Below, piece after piece: positions 20,926 to 32,576 of a stretch of DNA of 45,627 nucleotides. The number at the start of each line of letters is the position of its first letter. The first letter of the stretch is position 1. This DNA is from Gamarada debralockiae (Eukaryota; Ascomycota; Leotiomycetes; Helotiales; Hyphodiscaceae): NCBI GenBank assembly GCA_002803225.1, contig NXFV01000357.1, positions 1 to 45,627 of the forward strand, read 5' to 3'. Position numbers and translations under genes: made by a program. The notes below the pieces were generated by a model, which saw only the letters and a list, made by a program, of their open reading frames with translations, did no database searches and had not been told where the DNA came from.

Positions 20926-22270
20926 CATCTCCACTTCTGCAGTTCCTCCCAATTCCTGCCCGCAATCCAACGCTTCCTCGACTTCACCCACAAGGGTACT
21001 CAGCTCCCTCCACCAAATACGCGATCAAATTTCGCAATCTCCCTAGCTGCCCTAGATTTATGCCTCTCCTCGCTTCGAAATTGACCGTTCGCCAGCCGCT
21101 CAGATATGTTCGTCGGTGCGTATAGATAGCTGTTGAGCGTCATCGAAGAGTCGTTGCATCCTTTCGTGCTGCAGTGCAAAGTAAGTCGCCGATTTTCATG
21201 TTATATGGTCACAGATACTGGACCAGAGGGATGGCTATTGTGGGTAACAGCCGTACCTCGACGCGCCTCCTTCCGTGATACCGTTCACTGCGGATCGACT
21301 TTGAGGTTTCTTGGACATGATGGCAAGGAATGATTGAAGTTTTGTTCTAACAATGATCAAATAGTCACGATCGATTTTAGTGGTTTGGATTTTGGGACTT
21401 GGAACTGCAGAGGGTGGTCTTTCTCGGGATTCAACATCTTCTTATACTTCCATTCCAGTATGAAGCTATCTAAAGATGCATTTGCGAGTAAACATATTGA
21501 AGCACGACTCGATTTGAACATCGCGACATAGCCTTTTTGCACAACTGTGCGTGCTTCAACAGAGGATTTGCCTATGTATCACGTGAGTGTATTCCTGCCA
21601 CTTATGAGATGCGCACACTTGTGCGCAAACCCCTGTCTGCTTCAAGCCATGTCCGAGCGAGCCTTGTCACAACAGCCTTGAAACTTTTGATCTTGAACTT
21701 CAAATTCTGTCACCTACGATAAGCTTTATACAAAATAACGATTGATCATCTTAGTCAAGTAGATACCGAATTTCCTCACACCGCAACGATCGTTTAAATC
21801 CAGCGTCATCTCAGAGAATTCCTGGATAGTCTTAGGTAGGAGAATAATTGCCTTACTATAGGGTGCAATGGCTAACTTCTCCGCAAGAGCTTTTACAAGT
21901 TCGGGGACTCGCAATCCCTCGATCCGCCACAAGCAGACCTGTGAAAGTAATGGCTGAGAGCCTGAGTGGTAAGTTATTCAGAACGACAGGTTTTCTTGTA
22001 CGATCCGGGCAGGCTATGATGTTTCTTGTAGCATCGCCAGCATAAACATCGAGTCACTCTCGATGTACGAGGCGCCGCCCATGATCGCTCAGTGTCCCGG
22101 CCCTGCCGTGATGAGTGAAGAATATCCTCAGCGTTTACACTTGCTACATTACGGCAAATGAGGTGCTGCAGGGAGAGAGCATAAATAACAGAACAATAGA
22201 TCGTGTTCAATTTCTTTACCTGAGCTACGAAGAGCCCAGGTATTCTCTTCTCTCCACATCAGCAACAAGG
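20926..22270. other. Long upstream region of zinc-finger gene A
   Basis: About 1.3 kb with no supported gene. It contains a perfect palindrome, GCGCACA-CT-TGTGCGC, at 21611-21626 and about 50 bp around it that resembles the region upstream of gene B. A minus-strand frame (21726-21932) looks mildly coding-like but matches nothing I know. The leader of gene A is near its right end. Confidence 0.45.
21611..21663 (+). promoter_or_regulatory. Palindromic upstream element, copy A
   Basis: A perfect inverted repeat (arms GCGCACA/TGTGCGC, 2-bp spacer) is followed by CCCCTG, TTCAAGCCA and TCCGAGC blocks shared with the sequence before gene B at 25223-25275. The element lies about 645 bp before the start codon of gene A. 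An operator for a dimeric regulator is inference. Confidence 0.45.
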
Positions 22271-24939
22271 ATGGACTCGCCCGACAGCATATCGAGCACA
22301 CCGAAGCAACCTACACGGCCTCAACGCATTCAACCTACAGTGAACAGGTCTCTTAGTGACGCATCCACTGCGAGCTCATATCATGGTAGCTGCAGAAGCT
22401 CAAGCCATCAAGATTCGGTATCGACCACCGCTTCGTCGGTCAGTAACAGTGTCCCTCCTTGGCATCCGCCCACATTTGTCCAACAAATGGCCGCGCAGCC
22501 GTACAATTATGGCTACGACTTGCCATGCGAGTTCTTCTTTCTTGGGTGCGGTCTGCGATTCAATCCGGCACACTTTGAAGCGTGGATTTCGCACTCGGCG
22601 TCTCACTTCGTCAACGCATCTCTCCCTCCCACCGCGATCTGCACATTCTGCGATTCAGACGATGCTGTTTTCCAGAGCAACGGCGATGCTGTAAGGAATT
22701 GGCGAGAGCGTATGCTTCACATCGGCGAGCATCTCCAGAATTTCGACCCATCCGACAATATGCGACCTGACTTTTGGGTTATCGAACACATGTGGAGGAA
22801 TAGGCTCATAAGTCCCGAGGACTATGAATACGCACTTAAAGGCTCGGAGAGACCTTACTGTGAGAATTTGCATCCACCTGATTACCCAACGCCAGAAATT
22901 CTAGAAGCATTGAACAGGAGGGCGCGAGAGTCACGTAATGTGCGTACTGAGGAAAAGCAACGGAAGAACGAAGGGAAAAAGGGAAAGAGCAGGGAGACTC
23001 ACAAATCCTCCTACTTACACCGACATGGAAGACCTCGAGTCGAGAACAAGCACACGGCCTCTTTCAATCATCAATCTAGTCGCCCGACTTCGACAAAAGG
23101 CCAAGATTCAACCAGACCTCAGCTGCAGACTGTTAATTGTCTCTCCCAAGAAAATTCCAGGTCAGGAGCCGCACCGCATAACCCATCTTCTCACTTACAA
23201 CATGCTTCCCTGTGCCCCGATGAGTGCTCTGTAAGCCGCTCCGGCGCCTTTAAAAATCCACCTGTGGGCGTGAAGGATCTCCGCGAGCCTACAATATTAG
23301 GTGATGTGCCCCAAATGGATAATATGGTCATCCAAATACTCCCATGCCGTTCGATTGTTGATCAGCCTCCGTCTCCGCACCACAACTTATCAGATTCCAT
23401 AACATCGGGAGAGGACTTTGAAGAAGAAGGCAGCAGTGGAGATGAGAAGGAATCATCCATGAAAACAGCGGTGGCTCGAAGGAAAATCGAGCTCGTGAAT
23501 GAGTTGATGGATGAGTTTTGGGTTATTTTCAATCGAAACTGGTGCGACCAAGTAAAAAGTTGTGGAGCTGGACCTACCTCAGAAGCAGAGCACAATTCTG
23601 ATTGTGGAGCAAACCAGGCATCGACTAACAGAAAAACGACAAAACGTTCTTGGGAGGAGAATACAGATGACCAGTCGAATAAAGACAACCGGAGAGGCTC
23701 GAAGCGCCCAGGAACAGCCCCAGTTCTACCTAGGAATCTCAGTGATTTATTGAAATTTGCATGCCCATATAGGAAGCACGATCCGCGGAAGTACTGCGTT
23801 GCTAACTGGCGAACTTGCGCTCTGACCGCTTACGACACCGTTGCTCGGGTGAAGTTCGTTCCCCAATCTCCATCTCTCAGAACACAACTGATAGCGGTCT
23901 TCTAGGAGTCATTTGTACAGAAGTCACCGAATTCATCAATGTCCACGATGCAAGGGCGTTTTCGAAACTCAGCAGGCACTCGAAGAGCACGTCGTTGGTA
24001 TTGAGCCATGCGAGCTGAGAACTGGAGAGCCGCTTGACGGTGTCACAGCCAAATTAAAGGAGCTGCTACAGGACACAAAAGGCGAATATCGTCGCCAGTC
24101 TGAAGCTGATAGGTGGAGAGGGGTTTATCGTTTGCTCTTCCCTAATGATGAAATACCAAGCCCTTGTAAGGTCTCCCTCAATCTGTACTTACTTGACTAA
24201 GAGATTTGTAGACTTTGAACCTCTCCAAGAGAACTCAGAGAACAATTCCCAATCTCCAAATCGAGGTATTTTAAACTTCCAGGAGTTTATGCGCCGAGAG
24301 GTTCCTCGAATCTTCCACAGCGCGCTCGAGACCACCGTTAACAGCGAGATTCAACCAATCGAAGAAAACCTACGAAATCAACTGACGAGTCTGATTGAAG
24401 AGTCCCAGAATCGTGCGATTACCAGTTATCAGGCCATGCTTGGCAACAATAGGGGGAGTTCAGCTTCTATCTCCCCGCCGATATTAAGCCGCAACGGTCC
24501 ACTAGAAAGCAAAGCAGATACTCTCGTAGAACCACCCTGTCAACCCCCTGAAGCTCAAGACCACTCTCAGCGAAATCAGCCAGCGCATGGAGATTCAAAC
24601 CTTAGCATATCAAACGCACATGAGGTCGATGAGCAATGCTGCCAATCAGATTCCGGGTATTGGAGTAATCCATCTGGAGAACCGGAGAGACTCCATAGCA
24701 ATACGTCATCCTCTTGGGGTTCTCAGGCCCAGGAATCGTCAGAACACCTGTTTTCGGGGAATACTTGCGAGCATAAGTCCGGCCAAGCTTCTTCTGGAGA
24801 GCTTCAGGCTGTGCATCAAGTTTCTGTGCGCGGTCCAGATAGATGGCAGGAGGATCTCATGCCCACGGATTTGAATGATGACTTGGAGGGGTTCAATTGG
24901 GAAGATGATTTTGGGGCGGAAGATCTTTGGTCGCAGTGA
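22271..24939 (+). CDS. Zinc-finger protein A (856 aa), paralogue of gene B at its C-terminal half
   Basis: Exons 22271-23853, 23906-24165 and 24212-24939. The ATG at 22271 is the first true ATG of a long frame; a longer frame needs a GTG. Residues ~85-205 form a zinc-binding-like fungal domain (CEFFFLGCGLRF...HSASHF, ICTFCDSDD, RMLHIGEHL, RPDFWVIEHMWRNRLIS). A Ser/Lys-rich linker follows. From about residue 407 the cassette shared with gene B begins: ELVNELMDEFWVIFNRNW, CPYRKHDPRKY (~497), TVARVKSHLYRSH, CPRCKGVF...LEEH (a C2H2-type finger), RWRGVYRLLFP, then an amphipathic FMRREVPRIFHSALE region and an acidic tail (SDSGYWSN; DDFGAEDLW). It is probably a nuclear regulator; its target is unknown. 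The cassette's two introns match gene B in place and phase. Confidence 0.8.
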
Positions 24940-25464
24940 CTTGCTTTTGCGGGGAATATCTCGCGAGTTCTTCTCATATTGATGATAGAAAAGCATTCGA
25001 AGAATCGTTTCTGCGCCGAATGAAACCTTTTAAGAAACGGAAGCGGGTCTTTAGAATCCTTCAGCTCTGCAAGATCATGGAGCATCACCCCGTCTACGGA
25101 CGTAAGCTCGGAGCAATTTCTCATGACTTCTTATGATTTATTAATGACTAAGAACTCTAACATGACGCTTGTGCGCAAACGCAAAATTCTAATTACGTGT
25201 GATCTCATGCACTTTAACAGTTACGCACAGCTGTGCAAAAACCCCTGCTAGCTTTCAGCCACTTCCGAGCCTCGTCGCAATATCGTCATCTCCTTCCAAC
25301 TTCTTTCCTCTATCTCCGCATTGTTCTCGAAGACATCAAATCAATTGTTATGAGTTTGTCGTCTCGGGTGGTTGATACGACATTGATTCAACCTGCTAGA
25401 GTCTACGAGGAAACAGGACAGGGGATTTTACCACAGGTAAACAAGGCTATAATCTCGCATCAAG
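24940..25464. other. Intergenic between zinc-finger genes A and B
   Basis: 525 bp with the 3' flank of A and promoter/leader of B. It holds the second palindromic element (25223-25275) and a half-site TTGTGCGCAAAC near 25168-25179. No gene seen. Confidence 0.5.
25223..25275 (+). promoter_or_regulatory. Palindromic upstream element, copy B
   Basis: GCACAGCTGTGC at 25225-25236 is a perfect palindrome. It is followed by CCCCTG, TTTCAGCCA and TCCGAGCC blocks matching the element upstream of gene A. It lies about 230 bp before the start of gene B. Confidence 0.45.
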
Positions 25465-28400
25465 ATGGAGGAAGACCACATGGATTATGTTACTGGCCCT
25501 GACGGCATGATATTGAGCTCACCCGAACAGAGCCATAGTCTTCACGTCACCTCAGCCAGTTCGTGGCCCCGAAGTCTCGGAGCAACCTTCTATCAGGATC
25601 AGAACCGTTTGGCATGGCCAAAGGTAGACTACGGCACCACTCACAACCTCCCTTCCATCACAAGCTTGCCAATCCCGCCATATGGTAGGCGTTCTGAAAG
25701 TCAGGATCGAGTCGTACCTCATGAGCAACAAAAGACTCCTAGCACGATAGCACGGGCGAGGCAACCTCGAAAACTCACCACTAAGGAAGATGCAAACTTC
25801 CAATGTAATGTCAAAGGATGTGGCAAGCTCTTCCACCGAAGCTACAACTTCAAAGCTCACATGGAGACTCATGATGCGAGCCAAGAGTACCCATTCCCAT
25901 GTCCAATGAAGGACTGTACCAAGAAGTTTGTGAGGAAAACGGACTTGCAGAGGCACCACCAGAGTGTTCACATGAAGCAACGGAATCACCGATGTGACTA
26001 CTGCAACAGGTACTTTGCCCGAAAGGACACACTCCAAATGTAAGTCAAGTTCTCTATATACAGAGTTATTACATACTAATAATGAATAGGCACATAAAGG
26101 ACGGCTGCTCGAAGCGATTCGACATCAAAACGGTCTATTCCAGGCCTCAGAACTACAGTAATGGAGATGCAATGAGAGCTGCTGCATCTCGAAGTACCGA
26201 CACTCAGTCAAGACAGCCATCGTACAGTTCATCAGCTCATTATTCTCCACCTCCAGGAAGTACAGCAAGTCAAGGCTCGCCTGACAGTCCTCTCACGTCA
26301 GCCCAGGATGCCTTTTTAGAGAAGCAAGACTACCTCACAGGAGACAACAAGCAAGATCCCGTCTGGCCTACCGGAAGTCTCAGTACTTTTGGGACCTCAG
26401 CAACGTCCCAATCGCGAGAGCTCAAGACTGGAATAGGTGGACTCTCATCAAACTCCATTTCGGAACCAAAATCGAACCTTATAGAGGACAATAGACCTGT
26501 GCCTGATCGCCGAGCCACTTCCCAAGGTTCTTTCTCCACAGATCCAACTTGCTCCGGAGATGAAACAGATCGGGAGGAGGGTAGCGAATATGGAGACATC
26601 GGCCATGAAAATTTCGGTCGTTCAATGTGCCCTGGAGCCGACCATTTGAGCATCCATAACTCGCACAAGGTGTCCTATTTACAACACAGTGGTTCTTGGT
26701 TTGATGACCGTTATTTTACCCGTCGTGACGGTCTTTCGGACTTTCCTATAACAACATCGATGTCCAGTGTTAGACAGTCGCTTGTCGCCAAGGACCTGAT
26801 GAGTAGTGGCTCAAATGATACAAACGACTCAGCTTATTATTCAGCTGCTGGACCATCTTCTTGGGATTCCTCACATTTGGAACCTCTCCCAGACGATAAC
26901 TGGGCTCTGCACCCTGTAACACGGCAAGGGGCGAATGACCAAGCCCAGGCTCAGAACAAGACGCTGGACGATCCAACAGCGCTCCCGCCGGGCTGGGAGG
27001 CAGATTCCTATTCCGCAACCAAAAGGTTGTCCTTCATCCACCATCCAACAGGGCACAGCCAAAATTTCTCCCCCGAGACTGGCGATGAATACGCTCCAGT
27101 TGCCCAAGCGGCCAAGTCGCAGCCCACGAATGTTATCCGCGGAAAAGATTACATGCAGGCAGACCGCCATTCGATTTGCCCGGACTACGCTGACTTCGAA
27201 CTCCCTTTAGAACAGAGTGGGACTACTTTAGTCGCACAAGTTGAGGTCGCAAAGCCCGTTGGTCTGGCAGAAGTGCCCGACGATGATGACCTTGGCGCGA
27301 GACTGACAAGCCTGAATGAACACCGTAGAGAAAGTCCGATTAAGCTTTTTCACGGAAATAATACGCAGGACCCAGCCAGAAAACGCCTGGAGGTCTCCCA
27401 ATTTACGGCAGCTACCCCGTTAGATCTGAGAAAGGCCAAGGGAAAGTCCCGAGATACCTCACGTTCGGTTCAAGAAAACGAGCTGTCGGCAGTATCCTCA
27501 GCACCTACAAAAACTCACCAACCCGTAAAGAGCGAAAAAGATGCAAACTTGAGAAGCGTCGCCTCCGTTCGCTTCCAAAGCAATAGGCGGCGATTCGCAC
27601 GCTCAGTCGGCGTATTGGACTCACACCGGAATGAGAAGACAGCGAAGAGCACAGGTGCGGCTGTGATTAGCGCGATCAAAGCATGGGGCAGGAGAGTCAA
27701 CACTCATGCGAGAAACTCCTTAATAAGGTCCAACAAGCAAGCCTCCGAGCCCCAAGGCACTCCAAAACCATTACAAGTACAACATATAATCACCAAGCCA
27801 CGGGCCACCCTCAGTGGAGTGACTAAGATGAGTCCATTGTCAGAAGTAGCGTCAAGTCACCAGTCAGGAGGTCTTCAAATTGGAGAACAGGGAATCTCGC
27901 CAAAGCTCGATCAAGTGCCAAACCAAGAACGGCCTTCAGACCCCGTAGAAGGAAACAGCCTTGTGGCGGATCGCCAAATAACCCCCCAAGATTCGTTCTC
28001 GAGCGATACTACATGTCCTGAGGACGAGACAGATTGGGCAGAGGATAGCGACAGCGAAGATTTCGACACTGAGGTGTTCAGACGACTTTGCGTCCCTGGA
28101 GATAACGAACGTGGGGTCAATCCAGGTCTCGTACAGGCTATGATTGACCCTGCCAAGGTAGAATTGGTGAACCGTATCATGGACGAGTTTTGGACGATTT
28201 TCAACCAAGACTGGACAACTGATATGAGACAATGCTCCCCTAGCTCAACTTCGGGAACTAATTCTGCGGCCTCGTCAAATCAATCATCCGAAATCATGAC
28301 CCCAAAGCATTCTCGTGAGATGAAGGACGATTCACCTTTCGACGAAGACGATAAGTCAAGAGGCGTCAAGCGCCCACGGATAGTGGCCGCGTCATCAGAT

Positions 28401-29727
28401 GACTTGAACGAAAAATTGAGATTTGCATGTCCCTATCGCAAGCACGATCCTCGCAAATATAATGTTCAAAACTGGAGGTCATGTGCGTTGACGCCTCACA
28501 AGACGGTGGCTCGTGTAAAGTAAGTTTCCCTTCGTTCCCAAATTTAAGTAATTTTGAGGCGAACCAATCATTTCCCGAAGGGGCCATCTGTACAGATACC
28601 ACACAATTTATCAATGTGCGCGATGTAAAGATCTCTTCGAATGCCAAGAAGAACTGGACACGCACATTGAAGCCATCCAAGGCTGTGGAGCAAACCCGAA
28701 TTCCGGCCAAGTGGAGGGCATAACGAGCAAGATCAAAGAACGATTGCAGTGTCGGAAGAAATCACATCCAGGTCAGACGGAGGCTGAGAGATGGAAGAAT
28801 ATCTACAATATCTTGTTTCCGAATGAAAAGGCTCCGAGCCCTTGTAAGTGGCCTTCCTTCAATGATTCCCCCCACCCCTTTTGGGTTTTCATAACTCGCT
28901 ATATATACCTCATTTTTCAATCAAACCTCGGCACTGGATCACATCCTAACCGGGAAATAGATTTTGATCCCCTTCAAGACCTTCAAGATCAGCATCGGCC
29001 AGCTCAATCCCCAGATTCCCGAGAAGTCGCAAGCTATGAAGACTATCTGCGTCGAGAAGTTCCAAGGTTCGTCCAAAGCGCGCTCGAGATGGCCGTCAAC
29101 AACGAAGTCGAGCCCATCGAAGAACGAATAAGATCGCAAATTATGTCCATCATTGAAGAGGCTCAAAATCGAGCCTTCTCTAGTTATCGTGCAATGCATG
29201 GATCTGCAGAGCCTTCCGTGCCAACATCATCTCGCGAAGAACCCAATTCTGGTTCCTTTCCTCCGCTTCCATCAGGCAGTTCAGAAAATATTCTGCAGAC
29301 TTTCTACCAACCACCTCCGCCTCAATCGCATCCAGAATCCACAATTACCTTTCCAGACTTCGACATACCTCTTCGCCGCAACGACACACAATCCGATTCC
29401 GGGTATGCGAGCAATTATTCGGGGTCTGGCACAAGGTCTCACGCAGCATCGCAAACCGCTGGGAGCTACATAACAGCACATGACCCAACTTTAATACCAC
29501 CCGAGGATGACTTGGCAAGTTCTCAAACAGCTTTGCAGAGTGTTGGAGGCAACATGACAGCTCCTGACTCCATGATGATACAGCCCGAAGATGATTTGGC
29601 ATTCTTTGATGAAGCGCTGGCTCTGAATGGGCTATTTCCAGACGGTTCGTCGGCGGTCGATTCACACAACACTGATATGAACCCGTTTGACTTGAATAAC
29701 TCTTGGACTTCGAATCAGGACCATTAG
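25465..29727 (+). CDS. Zinc-finger protein B (1344 aa): three C2H2 fingers plus shared C-terminal cassette
   Basis: Exons 25465-26039, 26090-28519, 28581-28843 and 28961-29727. Residues ~114-200 hold three C2H2 fingers: CNVKGCGKLFHRSYNFKAH, CPMKDCTKKFVRKTDLQRHH and CDYCNRYFARKDTLQM-H, the last split by the first intron and ending in HIKDGC (HxxxxC). A long Ser/Pro-rich region follows, with a WW-like segment at ~490-520 (LPPGWEADSYSATKRLSF, then HHPTG) and an acidic block duplicated within the protein (SFSTDPTCSGDETD and SFSSDTTCPEDETD). From ~883 the cassette shared with gene A begins: VELVNRIMDEFWTIFNQDW, CPYRKHDPRKY, VARVKGHLYRYH, CARCKDLF, RWKNIYNILFP, YLRREVPRFVQSALE and an acidic tail (SDSGYASN, DDLAFFDEAL). 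DNA binding by the fingers is likely; no partner is known. Confidence 0.85.
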
Positions 29728-30198
29728 AGAAACGAAGGAAACTTTTGCCACAATTCCGATTTTCAAATTCAAGTAAGCGACTTTCAAAGAACCTGAATTT
29801 CCATTTGAGTGATTTATTTCCGTGAAGTCCATCACCCAGTCTTGATCAATTCTTTGTAATGCATGGGGCAAAATCTGCCATCTATAAGCTGCCAAATATG
29901 TGGCTGCTGTCGCAGATGCATGCAGATACCCTTAAAGAACGGGTATGAAATTCCATTTTGAAAGCAACGCCAAGCCATTTCTGTTTGTAAAGTCCTAGTC
30001 TAACAAATCCGTCCATATGCTATAATTGCCTTATCCATGATCTAATGCGTATTGTTCTTGATGATTATCTGAATTGAGAGGCCGTTGTCTGAAGTGCATC
30101 ATCGTGACTATAATTCTCCACTGCATGCTCTTCTGTCTACCACACGTCAGCATCTCCCAACCCTTCAAGTCTGGACATCACTCACCGATTCCAACCAC
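29728..30198. other. Convergent 3' flanks, no gene
   Basis: Between the stops of gene B and the minus-strand proline-rich gene. AT-rich with no supported coding sequence. Confidence 0.5.
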
Positions 30199-31059
30199 CT
30201 AAGAAGGCAACCGAACAGCATAGAAAACACCCTCATGTGTATACCAGCGACAATCACCAATATCGCCCGAATCAATGGTCAAGCGGTTGCGCTGAGCCCA
30301 CGTTCCATCCGGTTCACGACACCAATACATGCGCATAGGATCATCGTCAGCGGGCTTCATCTCCTGTTTTCTGTTCATCTCGAGACCTTGAGCGGTGGCA
30401 AGTTGTGAATTGAGAACCTCAAAGCTGGTTTGACCGACGGTGCCAAATGCTGGTTGTGTAATGGAGAAGGTCGGGAGACCGGTGATAGAGGGTTGAGCTT
30501 GAACGATATAGGGCGGGTAGGGTTGGTAAAGGTACGCCCCCGAGCTGGCGGGTGTGTAGACGACAGCGGGTGGGTACATCATGGTTGGTGGGTGAACGAC
30601 CTGTGAGATGACGTTGTCAGCGACAGTTCAGATGGAAAGTTGTTTTCGAAGCGATATAAGAACAAGACTACGCGCGGTTGGAGGCGCTTGCTGGTCGGTA
30701 GCAAAGGTAGAGGAACAGGTAAGCAGAGCAACCTAGACTATAAGAGCCTGATTGCAAAGAAAAGTAATGGCAGAGAAAGGGTAGTATTGAGGAGGAGTGA
30801 GCTGTACAGGAGGTGGGACAAAAACTGGAATTGCAGGTCCCCCAGGAGGAACAACGTAAGGCTGGACAGGAACTGATGTAGCAACTGGAATACCAGAAGC
30901 AGTAACAGGAATAGTGGCAGCGGTCGTGATTACGGACTGAGGGAGGAAGGTCACGCCATTGATAGTGACGCTGCCGTCATCGCGAGGGATGTAGGTATGA
31001 AGATTTGGACCGGAAGTCGTGTCGCGAGCTTGGGGCTGGAAGTTCTGTGGTTGAGTCAT
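30199..31059 (-). CDS. Proline-rich uncharacterised protein with conserved-looking C-terminal YWCREPDG domain
   Basis: Exon 1 starts at the ATG at 31059 and exon 2 is 30199-30600, whose CTCACAG acceptor has a GCTGAC branch site. The best in-phase donor I see is GTACAG at 30807, giving exon 1 as 30808-31059, a 207-bp intron and 217 aa. Exon 1 stays open to 30733, so the junction is uncertain. The N-terminal part is Pro/Val/Thr-rich (PVATSVPVQPYVVPPGG) and continues into PPAVVYTP. The C-terminal 45 residues are different: Trp- and charge-rich, MYWCREPDGTWAQRNR, then DIGDCRWYTHEGVFYAV, likely a small folded unit. No signal peptide. I do not recognise the family. Confidence 0.55.
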
Positions 31060-31253
31060 TGTGAAGTGTTTCCTAGTACTCTAAAGCTGCTGTTGGCCGA
31101 GAGGATCGTAACGATGCGCCGTGTACACGCTGAATTCGAGGACGAGCTCTTGCAGTTGGCAGATTGGTGATGGGCTGAGGTTTGAAGTTGAGTTGTTGTT
31201 TGTGTTTGTGGAAATTGAGAGAGTGGTTGAAGACGACGGGAGGTTTGACTCTC

Positions 31254-31534
31254 TTAATGACGAACGGCGGGACCGAAGTGAATTCGCTTGGGCTCAAGTC
31301 GACAACGGAAGAACAAAGCTGAATTTCTCTATCTCCAAGTTCCCAGAATTTCCGACAGATTTCAAAGACAGTTATAGACAGAAAGGAAAATAAACTCACA
31401 GGAACTTTTCCAGTCACCTTAACAACCTGCCTGGTATTTGGATCAAACATCGAAACGCCGTCTGCTTTCTTGTTATTCTTAGACTCCTCCTCCATAAAGA
31501 TATCGCTGCAGGACCAACATGGCAGCAGACACAT
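31254..31534 (-). CDS. Possible small two-exon protein (69 aa), hypothetical
   Basis: Exon 1 is 31400-31534 and exon 2 is 31254-31328, joined in frame by a 71-bp intron (GTGAGT donor, TAACT branch, TAG acceptor). The product starts MCLLPCWSCSDIF, a Cys-rich N terminus that could be lipidated, continues EEESKNNKKADGVSMFDP and ends in a basic tail. It lies just upstream of, and on the same strand as, the proline-rich gene, so this stretch could instead be that gene's leader. No homologue is recognised. Frame composition and splice signals are the only support. Confidence 0.3.
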
Positions 31535-32576
31535 CTTGAGGATTTTGAAGAGTTGGACGAGCTGGATGAGTTGGGCGAACCAGGACAGCTTGGTAAGGGT
31601 GAGGAGCTTGATGGTTTTGTTCTTGTTGAGTCGGGGTGGAAAGGTCGTTGTCGGGGCCAGAGCGTGGATGGAGGCAGGTGAACAAGAACAGGCCGACAGC
31701 AATAAATACATATTCATAATGAACCCTCAAGTTTGAGAGACAGTTATGAACAGTAGTGAAAGGCATTCTCGGTTAATCTCGCTTAAGGAAGGAGTACAAG
31801 AAGAGAAGCAGCAAGGGGCAAGGAAAACGTGAAAGTCACGAGTGTTGCGTGGTCGTGACTTTGTGTTGAATGAGTCGTTGTTGGAGGTGTGGAAGTTGTT
31901 GGAAACACAAGTGTCATCGCATCAAGTAGGCTTTCGATGTGAAACGCAGCTAAAGCGAGTTTACGGTGAAGACATTTCAAGAAGGCTGTCAGTGTCACAT
32001 GATTGAATGGCCCTATCACGGCTTTTATCAGTATCACAGAGCTTCTGATGCTGTACAAAAACAATTATAAGGGATTCATCTTAAAAATCAAGTGTCTTTA
32101 CAGAGATGAGACCGAGCCTGGTACTTGAGAGCTATTCATCTACCTATGAATCCTCCTTTGTCTGTCTTATCTTAGAGACTTAATATCATGTGGCTATTGA
32201 CACTTTCTTGGCGATCTAACTTATTAGAAGCTGTGGCATGCGGATTTTCATTCAATCAAGGATTCGAGATGTTACAGAAGGGGCCTTAAGAGATCATGTG
32301 ATAAACCCCACTTGTAAATCCATCCCCGTTCGGCATAGCCCCGCGATTTTCAATCGTTCAAATTAAATGAACAATTGAAATTAGTTCCTTAAATACCTTG
32401 GGGTGATTAAAGTCCAATAGTTCCTTCCTTTATTCACGTTGTATACTGTGTAATCGAACTCAAAGAGGGAATCTCATAAAGTCACATCCTCTTTGAATCA
32501 CTCAAATGTGTCAGTGATTGCTATGGTTCCCGGATGCTATGATACAGAGCTTTAATCGTAAACACCAAGTCAATTC
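31535..32576. other. Intergenic region with inverted repeat
   Basis: No supported gene in about 1 kb. A near-perfect inverted repeat, TTCAATCGTTCA...TGAACAATTGAA, lies at about 32349-32378; its left arm sequence recurs upstream of the neighbouring gene at 34185. Confidence 0.45.

Noticed and set aside
21726..21932. 68-codon minus-strand frame (ELVKALAEKLAIAPYSKAII...)
   Set aside because: Looks mildly protein-like, but there is no recognised family, start context or upstream exon.
31073..31717. 214-codon minus-strand uninterrupted frame
   Set aside because: It reads through good splice sites and leader DNA; the two-exon 69-aa reading is more plausible, itself weak.
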